From: Actinomycetes bacterium
Lineage (GTDB): Bacteria > Actinomycetota > Thermoleophilia > BMS3ABIN01
DNA length: 64,000 bases
Direction: 5' to 3'
Assembly (NCBI GenBank): GCA_021787475.1
Contig: JAJYLW010000007.1
Span: 38,304-102,303, forward strand
Below are positions 17,253 to 25,792 of this stretch, piece after piece. A program made the position numbers and the translations under genes. The notes under the pieces were generated by a model that saw only the letters and a program-made list of their open reading frames with translations, did no database searches and was not told where the DNA came from. How positions within the stretch are numbered: the stretch's first letter is position 1; the number at the start of each line of letters is the position of its first letter.

Positions 17253-18230
17253 ATGAAGCTGGTAATCATGATTCCCTGCCTGAACGAAGAGGCAACGCTG
17301 TCGCTTGTCATCAGCGGGATCCCAAAGCAGATTGCCGGCGTCGATGAAATTGACATCCTTGTCATCGACGATGGCTCAACCGACAGGACGGTGGCGGTCG
17401 CCAGAAAGCTGGGCGTCCGGCATTTCATCCGCCATGCGAAAAACCGCGGCCTGGCGCTGTCGCTGCGCGATGGCATTCGCGGCGCCCTCGACCTGGGGGC
17501 CGATATTCTGGTGCTGACCGACGGCGACAACCAGTATCCGCAGGAGCGGATACCGGATCTGATTCGCCCGATTCTTGCCGGCAGCGCCGATACCGTCATT
17601 GCCGACCGCCAGGTAAGCACCATCGAGCACTTCAGCCCGATGAAGAAGTTCCTGCAGAGATTCGGCACCGGCGCTCTCAATCTTGCGGCCGGCATCAGCA
17701 TTCCCGACGGCGCCAGCGGTTTTCGCGCTTATTCGAGGGAAGCGGCGGCAAAGCTGAACCTGATCGGCCGGTTCAATTTTGCCATGGAGACAACCTTGCA
17801 GGCCGCCCACAAACGCTTGAAGATCATGACGATTCCGATCAAAACCAACCCGAAGACGAGGGAGTCGCGGCTGTTTAAATCTTCCGGGGAGCATGTGCGC
17901 AAGTCAGCCGCCGCCTTGATCAACGCCTTCATCATGTACAAGCCGTTGATGCTGTTTATGACTGTTGGCGTTATGCTGCTTGCCGCCGGCCTCGTGCCTT
18001 TCGCGCACTACCTCTATCTTTCGTTGACTTCCCCCTCTTATTTTGGCTCGGATCATTCCCAGTCGCTGATTGCCGCCAGCGCGCTGCTGACCGGCTCATT
18101 TATTTCATTTATCCTGGGTGTTGTCGCCAATCTGATTCGCATCAACCGCGTGCTGATGGAGGACATCCTGGAAGAGCTTCACCGCGGCCGGCCCGGGGGA
18201 TTTGTGGAAACAGTCGAGGATGATCGGTAG
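17253..18230 (+). CDS. family 2 glycosyltransferase (DPM1/polyprenyl-phosphate-hexose synthase-like) with C-terminal TM segments
   Basis: MKLVIMIPCLNEEATL, VIDDGSTDRT, TDGDNQYPQE. Confidence 0.9.
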   Translation: MKLVIMIPCLNEEATLSLVISGIPKQIAGVDEIDILVIDDGSTDRTVAVARKLGVRHFIRHAKNRGLALSLRDGIRGALDLGADILVLTDGDNQYPQERIPDLIRPILAGSADTVIADRQVSTIEHFSPMKKFLQRFGTGALNLAAGISIPDGASGFRAYSREAAAKLNLIGRFNFAMETTLQAAHKRLKIMTIPIKTNPKTRESRLFKSSGEHVRKSAAALINAFIMYKPLMLFMTVGVMLLAAGLVPFAHYLYLSLTSPSYFGSDHSQSLIAASALLTGSFISFILGVVANLIRINRVLMEDILEELHRGRPGGFVETVEDDR

Positions 18231-18263
18231 CGGCGTGCAACCGGTCCGGACGGTCCAGCAGTA

Positions 18264-19373
18264 GTGCCCGGAGCAAAGATTCCCGCTGTTTCCAGGCTGA
18301 AAGCCTTGCCGGCTGGCAACGACCTGCTGCTGGCGGCGGCAATTGCCGTCGCCGTGATTGCCGTCGGCGCCGGCATCGCCTGGCATAACAACAAAACGGT
18401 TCAGGTCGACCGCCAGTTCTCCTATACTGCCGAGCCCGCCAATCAGCTTAGCTTCCTGTCAAACTGGGACGGCCCCGCTTATCTCAACATCGCCAGGATC
18501 GGCTACCCCACTTATGTCGAGGCCAGCCTGTTTCCGTTTTACCCGATGGTGGTTTATGCCGTTAACCGCCTCATCCCCTCGCCTCTGGACAGCGCCCTGC
18601 TGGTGTCCTGGCTCAGTTTCGCCGGCGCCATTTACTTTTATATAAAAATTGCCAGGAAGCTGCTTGACGCCAGGGATGCCGCCAGCGCCCTCCAGGCGGC
18701 CACCTTCCTGGTGCTGTTTCCGACGGCGGTTTTCTTTCTGGCGACATATACAGAAAGCCTGTTTGCGATGCTGTCCCTGGGCGCCATCTACTTTGCCCTG
18801 GAAAAGCGATGGCTCTGGGCTTCGCTTTTACTGATGCTGGGCACCGCCACCCACGTCACCGGCGTCTTTGTCGTGGTGCTGGTGGGGCTTGTCCTGCTCG
18901 AGCAGGGAGAAAAAATCCGACACGCCGTCGCCAGCGTCATCATCGGCAGCGCCGGACTGCTTGGCTACACTTTTTATTTGTATGTCCACCTGCATGACGC
19001 TTTCGCCTTCCTCAGGTCCCAGACTCATATCGACGAATGGATGCAGCACGGCTTTGGCTATCTGATCAGCGTCACCAATTACTTTAACTTGACGTTTATT
19101 GCATTGCTGATATTGTCCGCCTGGTACTGGTGGCGGCGCGGGCGGCGCAGCTTTTCCGTCTACTCGGCCCTGTTTTTGCTGATTCCAATTGCTGGCCGCC
19201 AGTATGGCGGGTTCAACCGCTATGTGCTGATGGCTTTTCCGGTTCAGCTGATGCTTTACGGATTTTTTAAAAACAGGAGAGCAGCATTTCCTTACGTCGC
19301 CGCCCTGATGGCCGTCATCTGGACATATTTCCTGCTTCAGTACGCCGGCGGCTACATCGGCAGCGGCAGTTAA
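18264..19373 (+). CDS. polytopic membrane mannosyltransferase (PIG-V-like)
   Basis: multi-[35 protein letters not shown]. Confidence 0.8.
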   Translation: MPGAKIPAVSRLKALPAGNDLLLAAAIAVAVIAVGAGIAWHNNKTVQVDRQFSYTAEPANQLSFLSNWDGPAYLNIARIGYPTYVEASLFPFYPMVVYAVNRLIPSPLDSALLVSWLSFAGAIYFYIKIARKLLDARDAASALQAATFLVLFPTAVFFLATYTESLFAMLSLGAIYFALEKRWLWASLLLMLGTATHVTGVFVVVLVGLVLLEQGEKIRHAVASVIIGSAGLLGYTFYLYVHLHDAFAFLRSQTHIDEWMQHGFGYLISVTNYFNLTFIALLILSAWYWWRRGRRSFSVYSALFLLIPIAGRQYGGFNRYVLMAFPVQLMLYGFFKNRRAAFPYVAALMAVIWTYFLLQYAGGYIGSGS

Positions 19374-19444
19374 ACCGGAAAGACCTGTCGATTGGCTCAA
19401 CCGGAATCAACTCGAAATGGGTTGTGGGTTTTCCTCTTTTTTTG

Positions 19445-19473
19445 TTGACACCCATTGCCGCTTGCTTTATCAT
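19445..19473 (+). promoter_or_regulatory. sigma70-type promoter for rplM-rpsI
   Basis: TTGACA-N17-TATCAT about 28 nt upstream of the rplM start. Confidence 0.65.
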
Positions 19474-19500
19474 CCAACCTTGTGCCTTAATGGAACGATG

Positions 19501-19932
19501 ATGAAGACATTTGTAGCCAAACCTGCCAATATCGAGCGCAAATGGTATCTTGCCGACGCCAAAGACCAGCGCCTTGGCCGTCTGGCCACGCGCGTCGCCG
19601 ATATGCTGCGGGGCAAGAACAAGCCCGAATACACGCCAAACATTGACACCGGCGATTTCGTCATTGTCATAAACGCCGAGCGGATAGCGGTTACCGGGCG
19701 CAAGCGGGAGAACAAGATTTATTACCGCCACACCGGTTACCCTGGTGGCCTGAAGCAGCGAACGCTGGCTGAGATGATGGAAAAAAAGCCGGAGGAAGTT
19801 ATCCGGCTGGCGGTCAAGGGCATGATGCCAAAGAACCGGCTGGCCCGTGCCCAGCTGAAAAAACTGAAGGTGTTCGCCGGTCCGGGGCACAACCATGAGG
19901 CGCAAAAACCGGAGGAGCTCAAGCTTGGCTGA
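19501..19932 (+). CDS. rplM: 50S ribosomal protein L13
   Basis: [41 protein letters not shown]. Confidence 0.98.
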   Translation: MKTFVAKPANIERKWYLADAKDQRLGRLATRVADMLRGKNKPEYTPNIDTGDFVIVINAERIAVTGRKRENKIYYRHTGYPGGLKQRTLAEMMEKKPEEVIRLAVKGMMPKNRLARAQLKKLKVFAGPGHNHEAQKPEELKLG

Positions 19933-20311
19933 ATACAAGGCAACCGGAAAACGCAAATCTTCCATCGCCCGCGTCGTACTGATGCCCGGGGATGGCCGGA
20001 TCACGGTGAACAGCCGCACGTTTGATGAATTTTTCCCCCGCCCGCGGCTGCGGACAGAGGTGCGGATGCCGCTGGTCACAACCGGCACGGAGAAGCGCTT
20101 TGACGTCGTCGCCAACATCTCCGGCGGAGGGGTCGGCGGCCAGGCGGGCGCCCTCAAGCACGGCATTGCCAGGGCCCTGCTTCAGGCTGATGACTCCCTG
20201 CGCAAGGAGCTGCGCGTGGGCGGGTTCCTCACCCGCGACTCGCGCGTCAAGGAGCGCAAGAAGGCCGGCCTGAAAAGCGCCCGCAAGCGGCCGCAGTTCT
20301 CGAAACGATGA
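19925..20311 (+). CDS. rpsI: 30S ribosomal protein S9 (TTG start, overlaps rplM end)
   Basis: [14 protein letters not shown]...[19 protein letters not shown]...[25 protein letters not shown]. Confidence 0.97.
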   Translation: MAEYKATGKRKSSIARVVLMPGDGRITVNSRTFDEFFPRPRLRTEVRMPLVTTGTEKRFDVVANISGGGVGGQAGALKHGIARALLQADDSLRKELRVGGFLTRDSRVKERKKAGLKSARKRPQFSKR

Positions 20312-20361
20312 TTATTCAGATGCCGGATGCTGGACACTAGCTACCGGATAAGCCCCAGAAG

Positions 20362-20418
20362 GGAATCAACAGCGGACCTGAAGGCCCGCTGTTTCATTCC
20401 GGAATCGTTTTTTGGTTG
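20362..20418 (+). terminator. intrinsic terminator after rpsI
   Basis: AACAGCGG-acctgaagg-CCCGCTGTT flanked by GGAAT/CATTCC, then GGAATCGTTTTTT. Confidence 0.65.
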
Positions 20419-20464
20419 ACAATCGTTAAAAAATAGATTCATTTTTTCGGAACTTGGAACTGTC

Positions 20465-21511
20465 ATGCCCACCCTCCACATTAACCTCGCCAAGATCGAG
20501 CATAATACACGCCTGATTGCGGACATGCTCCGGCGGCACGGCGTCAGGCTGGTGGGCGTCACCAAGGCGTGCCAGGGAAATGAGCGCGTGGCCGGGGCAA
20601 TGCTGGCCGGAGGCGCGGCAGCGCTGGCGGACTCGCGCGCCACCAGCATCGATAATTTGCGCGCCCATTTTCCGAATGCCGAGCTGGAGCTGATGCGACC
20701 CGTCATCGAAGCCGGAAACCTTTCCGCCGCCGCGGATATCTTTTTTGTCTCGACTGAGGCGCAGGCACGGACAATGATGCAGCTTTTCCCGGCCCGGCCC
20801 ATCCGCTTCTGCCTGATGGTTGAGGCGGGCGACGGCCGCGAAGGCGCGCCGCTGTCGGTGGCGACGCGCGAAGCTGCCTGTATCGCCTCGCTGGCCGGCG
20901 CCGAGCTGGCAGGGCTGGCGACAACGCTTGCCTGCGTCCGGCCTCAGGCCCCGCTGGCCGGAGCGATGGAGGCGTTTTCCCGGGCGGTTGCCGAAACCGA
21001 TGGCCTGTTTGAAGAAACAGATCGCGCCTCGGACTCCAGGGCTCCTCTTGTTTCAGTAGGCGGATCCGGCCTGCTGGCGCTTTTTGATGAGAGGGGCGCC
21101 CGCCCGGGGCTACCGGGCGGGCGCCCCTCTCCCCTGGGGACGGCCACCGAGCTGCGCTCCGGCGAAGCCATTTTGCTGGGAAGTCTTCCTTCCGATCGGG
21201 ACGGATTGTTTCTCTCCGGCGCTCACAGCGATGCCTTTCGTATTGAAGCGCCGGTGCTGGAGGCATTCGAAGCCGGCGGCGGCATCCGGGCCGTTGCCGG
21301 CATTGGCATCCAGGACGTGGGCCTGGGGCGGATAATTCCGGCCGGGGAGGGAATTGAACCGGTGGGGATTACCAGCGATTACCTCATCTTGCAATGCCCG
21401 GCTGCGGCAAAGGAGTATTGCGCCGCCGGCGCATCCGTCTCTTTCATTCCCACCTATTACTCCCTCCTGGCGGCAATGACCTCGCCATACGTTGAGAAAA
21501 TCTTCCATTAA
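20465..21511 (+). CDS. alanine racemase N-domain PLP protein (ornithine racemase/YhfX-like)
   Basis: PTLHINLAKIEHNTRLIADML, GVTKACQGN, ELRSGEAILLG. Confidence 0.88.
   Translation: MPTLHINLAKIEHNTRLIADMLRRHGVRLVGVTKACQGNERVAGAMLAGGAAALADSRATSIDNLRAHFPNAELELMRPVIEAGNLSAAADIFFVSTEAQARTMMQLFPARPIRFCLMVEAGDGREGAPLSVATREAACIASLAGAELAGLATTLACVRPQAPLAGAMEAFSRAVAETDGLFEETDRASDSRAPLVSVGGSGLLALFDERGARPGLPGGRPSPLGTATELRSGEAILLGSLPSDRDGLFLSGAHSDAFRIEAPVLEAFEAGGGIRAVAGIGIQDVGLGRIIPAGEGIEPVGITSDYLILQCPAAAKEYCAAGASVSFIPTYYSLLAAMTSPYVEKIFH
21090..21130. repeat. perfect 18-bp inverted repeat with 5-nt loop inside a coding region
   Basis: AGAGGGGCGCCCGCCCGG-ggcta-CCGGGCGGGCGCCCCTCT. Confidence 0.95.
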
Positions 21512-21517
21512 GAGCTT

Positions 21518-21697
21518 AGAGCCCATCCCATTATGCATTTTCTGCTGCGGCCGGCTGCAAAAGCCATCGGCGGCGTCCTCGGAGAAAAAAGTCCTCGACG
21601 TACCTACAGGTACGACTGCGGTCTTTTTCCTCCTGCGTCCTTGCCCATGGCTTTTTCGCCCGCCCTCGCTACGAACAGCCCAATGGGATAGGCTCTT
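21518..21697. repeat. dispersed palindromic repeat family A, longest copy (MITE-like)
   Basis: AGAGCCCATCCCATT...CAATGGGATAGGCTCT terminal inverted repeats with internal long imperfect hairpin around CGTACC-taca-GGTACG. Confidence 0.8.
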
Positions 21698-21718
21698 AAG
21701 CTGAGCGAAAGTTTATAG

Positions 21719-21783
21719 GCAAAGACGCAGCTAATGGCCTCTGAGCCGGCCGCAGCAAGAAACACGCCGGGGTAGGCTCTAAT
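21719..21783. repeat. dispersed palindromic repeat family A, partial copy
   Basis: GAGCCGGCCGCAGCAAGAAACACGCCGGGGTAGGCTCT. Confidence 0.55.
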
Positions 21784-21876
21784 CTGTCAGACCGCAGCGA
21801 AGCGCCCCGCCGGCTCTGTTATAATTTGGTCCTTGGGAATTTCCGGCCGATTAGCTTCTTTCACCACGAGGATTTC

Positions 21877-23208
21877 ATGATACGCAAGTTTTTTGGCACC
21901 GATGGCATCCGCGGAACCGCCAACACCGCCCTCTCTGCCGAGCTGGCGATGGCGGTGGGCCGGGCGGCAGTGGCCGTCCTGCCTGGGGATGCGCCAATGG
22001 TCCTGATCGGGCGCGATACTCGCGTCTCCGGCTCCATGCTTGAAGCGGCCCTGGTCGCAGGCATCAACTCCGCCGGCGGCGCGGCCATGAGCGCCGGCGT
22101 CATTCCCACGCCGGCGGTGGCCAGCCTGGTCGTTTCCGAGGGCGCCGACGCGGGCGCCGTCATCTCCGCCTCCCATAATCCCTATCAGGACAACGGCATC
22201 AAATTTTTCGGCCCTTCGGGTTTTAAATTCAGCGATGCTCAGGAGCTGGAGATGGAGAGCTATCTGGCAGGCGATGAGGCGATGCCGCCGCTGCCGGCTG
22301 ATCCCGGGCCGGGCTCCTTCATTGATAATCCGGTGGCGGACTATGTGGACAACCTGCTTGGCGGTTTCGATCTTGACCTTTCCGCGTTGAACATTCTCGT
22401 CGATTGCGCCAACGGCGCCACCTTCCGCTCCGCGCCGCAGGCTCTTAAGCGTCTGGGCGCCAGTGTCGCCCTTATCAATGCGGCGCCGGACGGCTTCAAC
22501 ATTAACCGCGACTGCGGTTCCACCCACATCGGGGCGCTTCAGGCGGCGGTCCGGGCGGACGGCTTTGATCTGGGGCTGGCCTTCGATGGCGACGGCGACC
22601 GCGTCATCGCCGTCGACGCCGGCGGCGATGTGGTCGACGGCGACTTCATTATGGCGATCTGCGGCAGGTATTTAAAAGAAAAAGGGCGCCTGCCCCGGAA
22701 CACGATCGTAACCACGGTGATGACAAACCTCGGCTTCCACTTGGCGATGAAGGAGCTCGGCATTGACGTGATCACCACGGATGTGGGAGACCGTTACGTG
22801 TTGGAAGAAATGCTTGCGGGGGAATACGGGTTTGGCGGCGAGCAATCCGGGCACATAATAAATCTTGAGGCCAGCACCACCGGCGACGGCCTGGCGACAT
22901 CGCTGCTGCTGCTTCAGGTGATCGCTGAGACCGGCTTGCCGCTGACAAAGCTGGCCCGGGTAATGCGGCGCCTGCCGCAGAGGCTCGTTAACATACAGGT
23001 GGAGAAGCGTCAGGAACTTGATAGCAAATCAGAAATTTGGGATACAATTGAGGAGGAAGAAGGGCGGCTGAAAGGTGAAGGCCGCATCCTGGTGCGCCCC
23101 TCGGGAACCGAGCCTGTCATCCGGGTGATGGTCGAAGCCGCCAGAGTTGATATTTGTGTTGATATTTGTGAAACTATTGCTGTGGCAATCAGGAAAAATT
23201 TGGGGTGA
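21877..23208 (+). CDS. glmM: phosphoglucosamine mutase
   Basis: MIRKFFGTDGIRGTAN; ISASHNPYQDNGIKFF; FDGDGDRV. Confidence 0.97.
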   Translation: MIRKFFGTDGIRGTANTALSAELAMAVGRAAVAVLPGDAPMVLIGRDTRVSGSMLEAALVAGINSAGGAAMSAGVIPTPAVASLVVSEGADAGAVISASHNPYQDNGIKFFGPSGFKFSDAQELEMESYLAGDEAMPPLPADPGPGSFIDNPVADYVDNLLGGFDLDLSALNILVDCANGATFRSAPQALKRLGASVALINAAPDGFNINRDCGSTHIGALQAAVRADGFDLGLAFDGDGDRVIAVDAGGDVVDGDFIMAICGRYLKEKGRLPRNTIVTTVMTNLGFHLAMKELGIDVITTDVGDRYVLEEMLAGEYGFGGEQSGHIINLEASTTGDGLATSLLLLQVIAETGLPLTKLARVMRRLPQRLVNIQVEKRQELDSKSEIWDTIEEEEGRLKGEGRILVRPSGTEPVIRVMVEAARVDICVDICETIAVAIRKNLG

Positions 23209-23350
23209 GTTAGATGAATGACTGGCGAAAACCAGTTTTTTGGATGAATTTGGTTTATTTGGCTTCAGGTTTGACCGGTCTACGATCCTGGGATGGCCGC
23301 CTCCGGTTTTGTCCACCATCCACCGTCGACAATCAACCATCCGCTTTTTC

Positions 23351-25180
23351 ATGTGCGGCATCGTTGCCTACGTAGGGCCGAGGTCCTGCACGAGCCTGCT
23401 CTATCAGGGGCTGCGGAAGCTGGAGTACCGCGGCTACGATTCCGCCGGCCTGTCCGTCTTGGTTGACGGGCAAATAGAGGTTGTTCGCGCCGTCGGCAAT
23501 ATGGACAGCCTTGAGCAGGAACTCAAAGGTAACGGCCACGCCGAGGCGCGGCTGGGGCTGGGACATACCCGCTGGGCCACCCACGGCCGCCCTTCGACGG
23601 AGAACGCTCACCCTCACTCCGATTGCAGCGGCAAAATTTCAATCGTCCTGAACGGCATTATCGAGAATTACGCCGGGCTCAGGAAGGAACTGGCCCGGCA
23701 AGGCCATCAGTTTGCCTCCGAGACGGACGCCGAGGTTGTCGCCCATCTGATCGAGAAGCACTACCACGGCGATCTGCTCGAAGCGGTGCGGCTGACTTAC
23801 GCTGACATCGCGGGCCACTTTGCTTTTTGCGCCATCCACAGCAGTCACCCCGAGATGATTGCCGGCGCCCGCAAGGAGTGCCCCCTGCTGATCGGGGTGG
23901 GCGATGGCGAGATTTTCGTCGCTTCCGCCATTCCGGCCTTCCTCTCCGAAACCCGGGACGTCGTTATCGTTGGCGATGAGGAGCTTTTCGTCGCCACGCC
24001 GGGGGACGTGCAGATCCTTGACCTGGAGAAAAAGCGGCTGGAGCGCGAGATCACACGGGTGAACTGGGACGTGGACGCGGCTGAAAAAGGCGGTTACGAG
24101 ACGTTCATGCGCAAGGAGATCTTCGAGCAGCCTGACGCCCTCGTCGACACGATTGCTGGCCGCCTGCCCGGCGGAGGGCAGGTCGTCCTCGAGGAAATGC
24201 TCATTCCTGATGAAGTGCTGGCCGGGATTGACAAGGTTTACATAGTTGCCTGCGGCACCTCATATCATGCCGGCATGGTCGGCAGGTACGTGCTGGAAAA
24301 CTGGGCACGCGTCGCCGTTGAACTTGATATTGCTTCCGAGTTTAGATACAGAGAGCCGGTGTTGTCGCCGGCGACGCTGGTGGTGGGGATATCGCAGTCG
24401 GGCGAGACCGCCGACACCCTCGCCGCCATGCGCCAGGCGCGCCGGATGGACGCCAGGGTGCTGGCCATAACCAACATCATGGGCAGCCAGGCCACCCGCG
24501 ATGCCAATGGCGTCATTTACACCCGCGCCGGACTCGAGATCGGCGTGGCCGCCACCAAGACTCACTTGGCCCAGATCGCCGCCATCCATTTGCTTGCCCT
24601 GAAGCTGGCGCAGGTAAAGGGCGCACTCGATGTGAATGAAATTGAGGGGATTGCGTCAGAACTGAAAGCGGTTCCGGCGCTGCTGAGGCAGTACCTGAAG
24701 AATGAATCCGCCGCCCATGAGATCGCCAAGCGTTATTATCAGCAGCCTTTCTTTCTCTATCTCGGCCGCGGCGTCGGCCTTCCGGTCTGCCTGGAGGGCG
24801 CCCTCAAGCTAAAGGAAATCTCATATATCCCTACCGAGGCCTACGCCGCCGGCGAAATGAAGCACGGCCCCATCGCCCTGCTCGACAAGGGCTCGCCGGT
24901 AGTGGTGGTGGCCACCGACGGCCACGTCTATGAAAAAGTCGTCTCCAACATCGAGGAGGTGCGGGCGCGCGATGCCGCCGTAATTGCAGTCGCGACCGAA
25001 GGAAATGAAGGCATCAGGGCTTACAGCGACGATGTGATGTATGTGCCGGCGACATCGGAGATGCTGTCGCCGCTGGTGTCGGTCGTTCCCCTCCAGCTTC
25101 TCGCCTATCATATTGCCCAGCTCAAAGGGTGCAATGTCGACCAGCCGCGCAACCTTGCCAAGACAGTCACCGTGGAATAA
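23351..25180 (+). CDS. glmS: glutamine--fructose-6-phosphate aminotransferase
   Basis: MCGIVAYVG; LEYRGYDSAG; ISQSGETADT; C-terminal QPRNLAKTVTVE. Confidence 0.98.
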   Translation: MCGIVAYVGPRSCTSLLYQGLRKLEYRGYDSAGLSVLVDGQIEVVRAVGNMDSLEQELKGNGHAEARLGLGHTRWATHGRPSTENAHPHSDCSGKISIVLNGIIENYAGLRKELARQGHQFASETDAEVVAHLIEKHYHGDLLEAVRLTYADIAGHFAFCAIHSSHPEMIAGARKECPLLIGVGDGEIFVASAIPAFLSETRDVVIVGDEELFVATPGDVQILDLEKKRLEREITRVNWDVDAAEKGGYETFMRKEIFEQPDALVDTIAGRLPGGGQVVLEEMLIPDEVLAGIDKVYIVACGTSYHAGMVGRYVLENWARVAVELDIASEFRYREPVLSPATLVVGISQSGETADTLAAMRQARRMDARVLAITNIMGSQATRDANGVIYTRAGLEIGVAATKTHLAQIAAIHLLALKLAQVKGALDVNEIEGIASELKAVPALLRQYLKNESAAHEIAKRYYQQPFFLYLGRGVGLPVCLEGALKLKEISYIPTEAYAAGEMKHGPIALLDKGSPVVVVATDGHVYEKVVSNIEEVRARDAAVIAVATEGNEGIRAYSDDVMYVPATSEMLSPLVSVVPLQLLAYHIAQLKGCNVDQPRNLAKTVTVE

Positions 25181-25291
25181 CAGATTTTGGATGCTGGATT
25201 CTGGATGCGGGGAAAAATCTTAAACACAAATGATTGGCACTTGACAATAGGTTAATAATCGGCGTAATTTCGGGACTCGGAACTATAAACT

Positions 25292-25732
25292 ATGTTTGTG
25301 GGCGTTGACATAATCGAAAATGAGCGCATGGCAAAAGCGATGGCGCGGCGGCCGCGTCTGCTTGATCGCGTGTTCACGCGGCAGGAGCGCGAATACTGTC
25401 TGTCGAAAGCCAATCCGGCGCGCCACTTCGCGGCCCGCTTTGCCGCCAAGGAGGCGGTCGGAAAAGCGTTGGGCCGGGGCGTTCCCTCCTGGCAGGAGAT
25501 TGAAGTGACAAGCTCCGCCGGCGGCAGGCCGCAGGTGCGCATCAGCGGCGGCGCCGAGGCGGCAGCGCTGGCTGCCGGAACGGGCACAATTTCGCTTTCT
25601 ATCAGTCACACCGATTTTGCCAGCATCGCAGTGGCCGTGATAAACCGAATAGCGGACGCCGGACGCTGGACGCAGGATCCTGGATTAAACCAAAAACCAA
25701 AACCAAACCCAAAAATCAAACCTAAAAACTGA
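25292..25732 (+). CDS. acpS: holo-ACP synthase
   Basis: MFVGVDIIENERM; ARFAAKEAVGKALG; SISHTDFASIAVAV. Confidence 0.95.
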   Translation: MFVGVDIIENERMAKAMARRPRLLDRVFTRQEREYCLSKANPARHFAARFAAKEAVGKALGRGVPSWQEIEVTSSAGGRPQVRISGGAEAAALAAGTGTISLSISHTDFASIAVAVINRIADAGRWTQDPGLNQKPKPNPKIKPKN

Positions 25733-25735
25733 CTT

Positions 25736-25765
25736 GACAGACAGAAAATAATCGCTATATTTTTC
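25736..25765 (+). promoter_or_regulatory. sigma70-type promoter upstream of nnr
   Basis: TTGACA-N16-TATATT in AT-rich intergenic DNA. Confidence 0.5.
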
Positions 25766-25792
25766 GGGAAATAGGAAACAGTCGGGAGGCAA

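Noticed and set aside
23210-23350. glmS ribozyme upstream of glmS
   Set aside because: No glmS-ribozyme-like conserved core seen; region holds short repeats instead.
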